Positions 28,854 to 34,745 of a stretch of 34,745 nucleotides of DNA are shown here, in pieces. Under the pieces are notes generated by a model. That model was not told the DNA's origin and made no database searches. It worked only from the letters and a program-made list of their open reading frames with translations. How positions within the stretch are numbered: position 1 is the stretch's first letter; each line of letters begins with the position of its first letter. The stretch is from Bradyrhizobium oropedii (GTDB lineage Bacteria > Pseudomonadota > Alphaproteobacteria > Rhizobiales > Xanthobacteraceae), in contig NZ_JACMYO010000078.1 in NCBI RefSeq assembly GCF_020889685.1, forward strand, positions 1 through 34,745. Reading direction: 5' to 3'. Made by a program: the position numbers and the translations under genes.

Positions 28854-30488
28854 ATGGCAAATGCACTCGTCATCCGCAAGGAACATCTACCGACTTCTGA
28901 TAAAGCGCTCCGCGCTGCGCAGTATGTTCGTATGTCAACGGACATGCAGCAGTTCTCTATTCAGAACCAAGCTGCTGCGATCGCGGCGTATGCTCACGTC
29001 CGCGGCCTGAAGATCGTTCACACCTATCGTGACGAAGGTGAAAGTGGACTTCAGATCAAGAACAGGGCCGGCCTACAGCAATTGATCAACGACATAACCA
29101 ACGGAATAGCGGACTACGGTACCCTGTTGGTCTACGACGTCAGCCGATGGGGCCGCTTTCAGGACACGGATGAAAGTGCACATTACGAATTCATTTGCCG
29201 GCAAGCCGGGGTGAAAGTCGCATACTGCGCTGAGCCGTTCGATAACGACGGCAGCATGCTCTCGAGCATCGTGAAGAACCTGAAGAGAGTCATGGCGGCC
29301 GAATACAGTCGCGAACTCTCGGTGAAGGTTCACGCCGGACATTGTCGTATCGTTCGCCTCGGCTTTTCTCACGGAGGACCCGCCGCATTTGCAATCCAGC
29401 GTGTTTTGGTGGACGGAAACCAAAGGATTAAGGGGTTTCTGAAGAAAGGTCAGCAGAAGAATCTGACAACCGATCACGTCCGGTTGCGTCCAGGCGCACC
29501 GAAGCAAATCGCAATCGTGAACTGGATATTTCAACAATGTCTGAGAGGCAGGCGATATTCACACATCGCCGGCGACTTGAATGAAGCGTGCGCATCAACC
29601 GCTTGCGGACGGCCATGGAATGCACGCATCGTCAAGCGCGTTCTCCAGAATGAGAACTACATCGGAAACATCGTCTACAATCGACAGTCGAAAAAGCTCA
29701 AGTCGCCGCGCGTATCAAACCCTCCCGAACTATGGGTACGCGGAGAAGGCTGTATCAATCCGATCGTTGATGCAGGCATCTTTCAGCGTGCGCAGGCACT
29801 CACTATCGGTCGGTATGTTCGGGTCTCCGAAGATGAGATGCTGAAGCGATTGCTCGTCCTTCTTCATAGAAAGGGCCGGCTCAGTGCTGCAATCATCAAC
29901 AGGGCTTCCGACGTCCCTCACATGAGCACCTATATCAATCACTTCGGGTCGCTTCGAAAGGTTTACGAACGAATTGGGTACAAGGCGGAACGGGATTATT
30001 CTTTTGCCGATCGACGAAGCGAATGGGCTCGTATCAGGGCTGACCTCGTCCGGGAGATCGCTCTCGAACTAGAGAGCCGCGGCAGGCGCGTCGCGATAGC
30101 GCCCATGACCGATCATTTGCGGATAGACGGAAAAATCGGCATCGGCTTCAGAGTTACTCGTTCGGAGCCGTACAAGGGCATTCTGACACGCTACTACATC
30201 TCGCACTTATCAGAGGCGTCTGATCGCTGGTTGGTCGCAATCCGCTTAACCGACGATAACCGATCTGTACTGGACTACGTGTTAATTCCCAGGAACGGAC
30301 TGACCAATGACGCCCGCCAATGTGGTCCAAGATTCACCGACTACGCCCGCGAGCGCCTCGGCTTTCAGGTCTTCAAGTCGCCGCACGCACTGTCGAGGGG
30401 GATACATCGAGTGCTTTCGATTGGACGGACCAGGTCTGCCAAGCAAGCGTTGGCCGCTCCTGGTGCGCAAATCGCCAAAGCCCGCTAA
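28854..30488 (+). CDS. large serine recombinase
   Basis: The 544-residue protein has an N-terminal resolvase domain: YVRMSTDMQQFSIQNQ with catalytic Ser28, and VYDVSRWGRFQDTDE with Arg98 and Arg101. A Recombinase domain follows (RLRPGAPKQIAIVNWIFQQC ... VKRVLQNENYIGNIVYNR). The usual zinc-ribbon cysteines of large serine integrases are not seen, and the C-terminal 200 residues are unfamiliar. DNA around it is more AT-rich than the left part of the element. It may mobilise an inner element or be cargo. The last 4 bases overlap the convergent lipoprotein gene. Confidence 0.88.
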   Translation: MANALVIRKEHLPTSDKALRAAQYVRMSTDMQQFSIQNQAAAIAAYAHVRGLKIVHTYRDEGESGLQIKNRAGLQQLINDITNGIADYGTLLVYDVSRWGRFQDTDESAHYEFICRQAGVKVAYCAEPFDNDGSMLSSIVKNLKRVMAAEYSRELSVKVHAGHCRIVRLGFSHGGPAAFAIQRVLVDGNQRIKGFLKKGQQKNLTTDHVRLRPGAPKQIAIVNWIFQQCLRGRRYSHIAGDLNEACASTACGRPWNARIVKRVLQNENYIGNIVYNRQSKKLKSPRVSNPPELWVRGEGCINPIVDAGIFQRAQALTIGRYVRVSEDEMLKRLLVLLHRKGRLSAAIINRASDVPHMSTYINHFGSLRKVYERIGYKAERDYSFADRRSEWARIRADLVREIALELESRGRRVAIAPMTDHLRIDGKIGIGFRVTRSEPYKGILTRYYISHLSEASDRWLVAIRLTDDNRSVLDYVLIPRNGLTNDARQCGPRFTDYARERLGFQVFKSPHALSRGIHRVLSIGRTRSAKQALAAPGAQIAKAR

Positions 30489-30877
30489 CCTTGCGGTCTC
30501 ATTCCGAGACGTTGCCCGCAAATGCTACCGTACATACCCACCACTCCACCGAGTCCATAGCCGGCGTTCGAATCGTCAGTGTTGAGCTGTTGAACAATCC
30601 CGGTTGGTGAGGTGATGACGCTCACTTTGCAATAGCGGGTGCTTGCCGTGCCCCAGCCTCTGTCCGTTTCGAAGTCCGTCACGGCCGAGAGCTGCCAAAC
30701 ATAGGATGATTGGCCGCTGTTCATCTTAAATGTACTGGTTGGCGGGCCGAACTGCACCACAAGCCTATCGATGTTCTGACCGATGTATTGATCACCGAGC
30801 CTTGTCACGACTTCTTGCTTGGATGCCGCGCAGCCGGCCAGCACTGCGCAGGCGGCAGCGATACTCAAAAGTCTCAT
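30485..30877 (-). CDS. small lipoprotein
   Basis: The 130-residue product has a lipoprotein signal (LLSIAAACAVLAGC, lipobox LAGC). The mature part (TRLGDQYIGQNIDRLVVQFG ... SSYVWQLSAVTDFETDRGWG) resembles small SmpA/OmlA-like or 'GxxxDxLVxxxGxP' lipoproteins of the envelope. GGGGAGA precedes ATG 30877. Convergent with the serine recombinase. Confidence 0.75.
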   Translation of the reverse strand: MRLLSIAAACAVLAGCAASKQEVVTRLGDQYIGQNIDRLVVQFGPPTSTFKMNSGQSSYVWQLSAVTDFETDRGWGTASTRYCKVSVITSPTGIVQQLNTDDSNAGYGLGGVVGMYGSICGQRLGMRPQG

Positions 30878-30951
30878 TCTCGATTTCTCCCCAGCAACGC
30901 GGACACTAAGCGCAACCAGAGGGCGATATCAATGCTGATGTGACTAAAGTC

Positions 30952-31224
30952 TTAGCGACTGGACGGGCTGACGCCTTTGGCAAAGTCGATGACCTCGCCC
31001 CAGTCGAGCCTCGTGTCGACCCAGCCGACTTTCCCGCATGCAGTGCACTTGAGGTGCGCTGAGATGTCGTACCAGTCCCAGTCCGGAAGGTCGGCTAGCT
31101 TCAGCCGGCCGTTGTGGTGCTGGCACCCGACGCAAAAGACCAGCACCGTCTTGAAGCCGGCGTTGCGATCGACGGGACCTGACCAGTAGCGGAGGAAGTG
31201 AGCGGGCTTGCGGCGCCAAGGCAT
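30952..31224 (-). CDS. small zinc-ribbon hypothetical protein
   Basis: The 90-residue protein has CVGC and CTAC knuckles 30 residues apart and a conserved-looking core (LADLPDWDWYDISAHLKCTA). It resembles zinc-ribbon proteins I recall from bradyrhizobial genomes and prophages. Start ATG 31224. Function is unknown. Confidence 0.7.
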   Translation of the reverse strand: MPWRRKPAHFLRYWSGPVDRNAGFKTVLVFCVGCQHHNGRLKLADLPDWDWYDISAHLKCTACGKVGWVDTRLDWGEVIDFAKGVSPSSR

Positions 31225-31334
31225 GCCCGAGTGATTGCGCGGTCGCGGAGCGGATGCAAATTCTCAATCCCTTGGGGCAGGGAACAGCAGCGAGCTACTG
31301 CGCATCGTGGCAGCTATGTTCGACGGAAGTAGTG

Positions 31335-31862
31335 CTACTGTAATCCGGCGCGGCTTTCGTCCAGACATCGCGTCCTGGCTTTGTCGAGCGTGTCAGATAT
31401 GTCCGTGCCCCTTAGTCTGGGCAGGCTACAATTCGAGGTATTGCTTCTATCGGAAAAAAGAGTCGCGCAGAAAGTATTGTTCGGCTGCTTCATGCAGTCT
31501 CGATAAGACTTTTCATTGTTATCGGCGATCTCCCTGCACGCCGCTGTCCACATGTCAGCGTAACGTGCCTCAGCGTTGCGAACGCAAGATCTGTAACGTA
31601 CTTGAACTGCTTCACGCGCAGCCGTCTGTCTCTCTTCCAAATCCCGCTTTTCAGCCGCTGCTGCGGCTTGCTCTGCTAGTCGAGCAGATTCAATACGCGC
31701 CGCGTCCATTTTCCGTGCAAGGTCACGCTGGGCTTCTAACCGTGAAGCCTGAGCGTCTTTCTGAGGCAAGTAAGCGAGATAGTAGTAGCCAACGCTGGCG
31801 GAAGCGAACAAGGCCGCCACAGCTAGGCTCACCTTTAGAAATGCATCAACCGGTCCGGCCAT
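31335..31862 (-). CDS. membrane-anchored coiled-coil hypothetical protein
   Basis: The 175-residue product has one N-terminal membrane segment (LKVSLAVAALFASASVGYYYLAYL), a coiled coil (ASRLEAQRDLARKMDAARIE ...), and a cysteine-rich periplasmic tail with about six Cys. This could be a phage spanin-like or lysis-associated protein, but no motif settles it. ATG 31862 has GGGGA upstream; a longer frame from 31913 lacks one. Confidence 0.6.
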   Translation of the reverse strand: MAGPVDAFLKVSLAVAALFASASVGYYYLAYLPQKDAQASRLEAQRDLARKMDAARIESARLAEQAAAAAEKRDLEERQTAAREAVQVRYRSCVRNAEARYADMWTAACREIADNNEKSYRDCMKQPNNTFCATLFSDRSNTSNCSLPRLRGTDISDTLDKARTRCLDESRAGLQ

Positions 31863-31970
31863 GCGCGTCCCCGACGGTGCAATGTTGAACAACTTTGACG
31901 AGCGCACAAGCACAAGCCCCCGAAAGGGGATGGATTTTTAACGCAAATCAGCTGATGATGTCCGTTGGGT

Positions 31971-32240
31971 GTCAGAGCCCGGACCAGTGATATCGGCCGC
32001 ATTCCCTGCAAGGAATTGCCTTGTCGCCTGCAAGCGACCGGGCACCGGCTGAACGAGCCTTTCGGCTCAGCGGACGCGCTTGGCGGCGCGGTACCGACCG
32101 GACCTTTATGGCCGGGGCGTGCCGTTCTGTCCAGAGGGCTTCGGCCCTTAAAAGCGGTGCACCAGTCTCACTGGCTGGCTCTGACCCCCCGGCTGCTCCG
32201 TCCGACACGGAGCGCGGCTGTCAGAGGCCGAAACCAGTGA
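31971..32240 (+). ncRNA. candidate structured RNA flanked by an imperfect direct repeat
   Basis: GTCAGAGCC (31971-31979) pairs perfectly with GGCTCTGAC (32177-32185), and CCAGTG (31984-31989) with CACTGG (32169-32174), closing a 200-base domain. Inside are CAAGG/CCTTG (32009-32023), GAGCC/GGCTC (32055-32068), CGCGC/GCGCG (32075-32090) and AGGGC-TTCG-GCCCT (32135-32148), a UUCG tetraloop on the plus strand. Behind it GCTCCGT/ACGGAGC (32195-32213) forms a 7-bp hairpin. GTCAGAGGCC (32220-32229) can also pair with GGCTCTGAC, so two folds compete. No known class is recognised; strand is inferred from the UUCG loop, though one loop reads GAAA on the minus strand. Confidence 0.6.
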
Positions 32241-32248
32241 GCGCCATT

Positions 32249-33040
32249 ATGCAATCGAAAACCCTAAAGCCCGGAAATTCCCCGCCGTCTCCTGTCGTGT
32301 GCAATCAGACCGCGCCGGCCAACAAAGAGCCGATTTCGACAATACGGAGAGGTATGATGAACATGCTTGTTTCGATTGCTGCTACCGCGGCTCTTCCCAC
32401 GCCAGCGCCAGCGATGATGCCCAGGACGCAGCAGGCCGACGCCGAGCTCTTGCGTCTTTGCGAGGAGTACATCGTCGCTGAGCAGAAATGGTGCGATCTC
32501 GAGAGTGCGGTCGATGACATGAGGCTCAACCGCGCGGCCCGGCGAATACCATCGGTGTTGAATTGGCGTCAGTCAGACGCTGAGCTCGGGTTGCCGGACC
32601 TTGTCATCGGTAGTCGCCAAGCTTGGCACTGTGACCCAAATGTCGATCGCCTTAGGGACGAAAAGTGGGCTGTCGTCACCAGGATCGGAGAGATGCCTGA
32701 TGACTTCACCATCAGATATCAAGCGATGCCGCCATCACCAGAGGCACGCGCCAGGGCCGACGAAATCATTGCGGCTTATGACGAGTGGAAGGCGAAGGAG
32801 CGTCAACCGCGCGGGCTCGCGAAACTGGAGCGCGAGCGCGATGCAGCACTCAAGGCGTATGTTGCGATCGAGAATGTGATCGCGGCAACGAGGGCAACCA
32901 CCTCGGAGGGCATGATGGCGAAGATCCGTTGCGCAAAGGCATTTGCGAAGGGGCGAGACCTCTACTTTGCCGATGGAAGCTGCGCTCAGGTAATGGCGGA
33001 GTCGATCTTCCGCGACGTCGAGCAGTTCGTTGTCGCCTGA
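32249..33040 (+). CDS. hypothetical exported protein
   Basis: The 263-residue product from ATG 32249 has an N-terminal region with an RR pair before a hydrophobic stretch (MMNMLVSIAATAALPTPAPA), like a Tat or Sec signal. The rest is helical and charged (LLRLCEEYIVAEQKWCDLES; LAKLERERDAALKAYVAIEN). An alternative start at 32354/32357 has the better ribosome site (GGAGAGG). The 32249 start is favoured because similar bradyrhizobial proteins, as I recall them, carry the longer N-terminus. It follows the structured RNA candidate directly. Function is unknown. Confidence 0.6.
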   Translation: MQSKTLKPGNSPPSPVVCNQTAPANKEPISTIRRGMMNMLVSIAATAALPTPAPAMMPRTQQADAELLRLCEEYIVAEQKWCDLESAVDDMRLNRAARRIPSVLNWRQSDAELGLPDLVIGSRQAWHCDPNVDRLRDEKWAVVTRIGEMPDDFTIRYQAMPPSPEARARADEIIAAYDEWKAKERQPRGLAKLERERDAALKAYVAIENVIAATRATTSEGMMAKIRCAKAFAKGRDLYFADGSCAQVMAESIFRDVEQFVVA

Positions 33041-33332
33041 CGTTCACGCTCCGATCGCGATCCGTTGCCGTCGCGCACTGTTAAATCGGTGACTGACGGC
33101 TTTCAACGGATTCAATGACTTGATCGCTCGCGCTTCGGGACCGTGCGGACCGGGTGCGGGCGATATCAATGGTTTAGTCCAGGCAGCATTCAGCGCCGGG
33201 AACGCTGAAATGAGAACATCGCGTCCCAGTGACAAACCAGCGCGTGATAGTCGTTGGATTGTACGCATTGCTACTTTCTACCTGTGAGAGTCTTTTGGAT
33301 AATCCCCCTGCCAAAAAACTGGGGAGGCTCTC

Positions 33333-33890
33333 ATGCCAAGAACTGTCGCGTTCGGATTATTCGCACTTTTGATCTCAGTGACCGCTGCGCCGGCCGCAGA
33401 TTTTATTCAATCGCCTGGTGATTTGTATCAGAAGCCACTGTATGGAGGCCTGCCCGGGGTGCCGAACCCGACGCAGGTCGATCCCGCGAACTCCTATATT
33501 CCAATCACCCAGTTCAGGCCGCTCGCAAATGGAGTTGGAACGGCTGAATTTTCTGGGTGGGCGAGAACAGCGGATCTAATCGCCGCATCTCCCGCCGCAT
33601 CTCCCGCCTTTGCTTCTCTGCAGCAGCGGCTCGATACTGCGATCTCACAGATCCAACAGACCCAGCGCGGGATAGCCGCAACGGCGGCGATGGCAAATAT
33701 TTGGATGCCATCCGCCCCGGGCCGGACGGCTTGGGCGATCAACGGGGCGGCATTTATGAGCGAACTCGGTGCAGGGTTCAGCGTCGCACACAGGCTCAAC
33801 CTGAGCATTCCACTGGCTGTGACAGCGTCCTATGGCAACGGCGGGAGCAGCGTACACGTCGGAAGAATTGGCTTGATGGGCGAGTTCTAA
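33333..33890 (+). CDS. small exported protein with YadA-like C-terminal membrane anchor
   Basis: The 185-residue protein has a signal peptide (AFGLFALLISVTAAPAADF), a short linker, a coiled-coil stretch (FASLQQRLDTAISQIQQTQR), and a C-terminal domain (GIAATAAMANIWMPSAPGRT ... GAGFSVAHRL ... VGRIGLMGEF) matching the four-strand beta anchor of trimeric autotransporters. With almost no passenger, it would form a minimal trimeric barrel in the outer membrane. GGGAGG precedes ATG 33333. A 12-bp tandem duplication at 33581-33604 adds a second AASP in frame. Confidence 0.75.
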   Translation: MPRTVAFGLFALLISVTAAPAADFIQSPGDLYQKPLYGGLPGVPNPTQVDPANSYIPITQFRPLANGVGTAEFSGWARTADLIAASPAASPAFASLQQRLDTAISQIQQTQRGIAATAAMANIWMPSAPGRTAWAINGAAFMSELGAGFSVAHRLNLSIPLAVTASYGNGGSSVHVGRIGLMGEF

Positions 33891-33969
33891 GCCGCCACTC
33901 AATTCCACTCTGGAAGCCGCTGGCAGCACATGTCGGTGGCTGTCGCGGCTGCTCTGTCGATAGAGCAGG

Positions 33970-33991
33970 GCGCGGGGCTGCGGCCCCGCGC
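33970..33991. terminator. GC hairpin between convergent genes
   Basis: GCGCGGGGC (33970-33978) pairs perfectly with GCCCCGCGC (33983-33991) around a 4-base loop, between the YadA-anchor gene and the convergent gene ending at 34008. No T-run follows, so termination strength is uncertain. Confidence 0.6.
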
Positions 33992-34007
33992 TCGCCCGAT
34001 CGCTAGG

Positions 34008-34676
34008 TCAGCCAGCTTTTGGCAGCGTCAGTCCCGCTCTTACAAGGTAGTGCAGGAAGTCTTTGCCAATTTCGGTCACTTGAAGCTGCGCTTTGCCGGA
34101 CGGCTGATCGCGAATATCCATCAGGCGCGCAGTGGCCGGCCAACGGACCCACTCGTCGAACGCAAAATTTTTGTATAGCTCCGGATTAGCATCTTTCGTC
34201 GCATCATAAACTTGGCGGGCAGCATCCATGTCCACTGGGGCAGGTGCGTTCGCCTGCAGCAGCAGAGTGATTTGAGACCCGAGGATGCTGCGATATGTTA
34301 TCTCATGAGCATGCTCTAAGCGCGCCGCTGCGGCTGCCCGGACCAACCAGGCTCGCTTAATCTCCTCAGGCGCTTTTGAGGAGGCAGCCGCGGTCGCAAT
34401 GCTTTCCTCGATGGGCCGGAGAGCAGGAGACGGTGCCGGAGGCGGCCCATCTTCGGTTTGAGCTGGTACGGGCGCCTTGGCCAACTCAAGTTGTTTTTGT
34501 TGCTGCTGTTCGCTCGCGATGACAGAGGGCACGCCAAAATCAAGCGAGCGCGCCCCGGCAGCTGCCCGCTGAACGCGTGCAATTAGGCCTACGAGGGCGG
34601 CCCGGAAAATCAGCAATCCAACGACCGCGACCGCGGGCCATTTCAGGATATCGACTAGCTTCAGGAGATCGTCCAT
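34008..34676 (-). CDS. hypothetical single-span membrane protein
   Basis: The 222-residue product has one N-terminal membrane helix (WPAVAVVGLLIFRAALVGLI), a Gln/Pro/Ala-rich linker (EQQQQKQLELAKAPVPAQ), and a helical cytoplasmic domain (SKAPEEIKRAWLVRAAAAAR ... LGSQITLLLQANAPAPVD ... IGKDFLHYLVRAGLTLP). ATG 34676 is preferred because GAGGTG lies 8-9 bases upstream; ATG 34682 is too close to it. No family is recognised. Confidence 0.65.
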   Translation of the reverse strand: MDDLLKLVDILKWPAVAVVGLLIFRAALVGLIARVQRAAAGARSLDFGVPSVIASEQQQQKQLELAKAPVPAQTEDGPPPAPSPALRPIEESIATAAASSKAPEEIKRAWLVRAAAAARLEHAHEITYRSILGSQITLLLQANAPAPVDMDAARQVYDATKDANPELYKNFAFDEWVRWPATARLMDIRDQPSGKAQLQVTEIGKDFLHYLVRAGLTLPKAG

Positions 34677-34745
34677 GGACATCACACACCTCGGGCGAGT
34701 GGGAATGCCTCCATGCGCGCCGGCGCGATTCTAGGAAACCAGCGG

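Larger units (their letters stand above)
19211..34745. mobile_element. tRNA-Lys-integrated element, satellite-like (right end outside window)
   Basis: The element begins at a displaced tRNA-Lys fragment followed by a tyrosine integrase, a winged-helix/AlpA-like gene, a PC4-like protein, a RepA-like helicase, C-rich repeats, HTH and RHH genes, a row of overlapping small genes, a beta-helix protein, a serine recombinase and several small envelope or hypothetical genes. No terminase, portal, capsid or tail-tube gene is visible, nor conjugation genes. The AT content rises after 28440, suggesting at least two layers of acquisition. The right border is not seen. Confidence 0.75.

Noticed and set aside
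31917..31939. CCCC-GAAA-GGGG hairpin followed by a T-run
   Set aside because: Looks like a terminator on the plus strand, but no plus-strand gene ends there and the stem is short; not listed as a feature.
31951..31958. CTGATGA as a hammerhead ribozyme core
   Set aside because: The matching GAAA/stem arrangement needed for a hammerhead is not present at a usable distance.
19211..34745. CRISPR array or recognised anti-phage defence system
   Set aside because: No regularly spaced repeats with spacers, Cas-like, restriction-modification, retron or CBASS-type motifs were seen in this region.

Overview
The window reads as chromosome of a high-GC alphaproteobacterium, most likely Bradyrhizobium or a close relative in the Nitrobacteraceae. 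Reasons: strong GC bias at third codon positions in most genes, a DUF3551-type secreted protein, several short secreted and hypothetical genes of the kind common in bradyrhizobia, and a core gene set (tgt, cysK, CNNM/HlyC, 3-hydroxybutyryl-CoA dehydrogenase) in this style. All assignments come from reading the sequence; no database search was run.

Bases 1-14450 are ordinary chromosome: a patatin-like lipoprotein (cut by the window start), tRNA-guanine transglycosylase, a small zinc-ribbon protein, cysteine synthase, an orphan BrnA-type antitoxin, an EamA transporter, a RidA-like protein, two small secreted proteins, a formyltransferase, a CNNM/CBS membrane protein, 3-hydroxybutyryl-CoA dehydrogenase, a secreted protein with a degenerate metallopeptidase motif, and several small genes. 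Factor-independent terminators sit at several gene ends. The tgt product is odd: all four positions of the family's structural zinc site are replaced.

Bases 14454-16991 hold a dense array of tRNA genes: Val(TAC), Ile(GAT), Leu(GAG), Asp(GTC), an HNH endonuclease, Arg(GCG), Tyr(GTA), a degenerate tRNA-like gene, Phe(GAA) and Glu(TTC). All have encoded CCA ends, and RNase Z follows immediately. Several tRNAs have unusual D arms, and Arg(GCG) is not a normal bacterial isoacceptor. This looks like an acquired tRNA array unit rather than housekeeping tRNA genes.

Bases 16992-19210 carry small secreted or hypothetical genes, a four-copy 14-bp tandem repeat and terminator hairpins.

From 19211 to the window end lies an integrated element. 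Its left edge is a displaced 3' half of a tRNA-Lys(TTT) gene on the minus strand, followed by a tyrosine integrase, an AlpA-like HTH protein, a PC4-like ssDNA-binding protein and a RepA/RecA-like helicase with C-rich repeats just behind it. These could form an excision and replication module. Next come HTH and RHH regulators, a tightly overlapping run of small genes and a secreted parallel beta-helix protein. A serine recombinase opens a more AT-rich stretch with a lipoprotein, zinc-ribbon, coiled-coil and YadA-anchor proteins. No capsid, portal, terminase or tail gene is visible, so the element resembles a phage satellite or integrative element; its right end is outside the window. Within it, 31971-32240 shows a long-range 9+6-bp helix, several local hairpins and a flanking imperfect direct repeat that could pair alternatively with the same strand. 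It is the best candidate here for an undescribed structured RNA.
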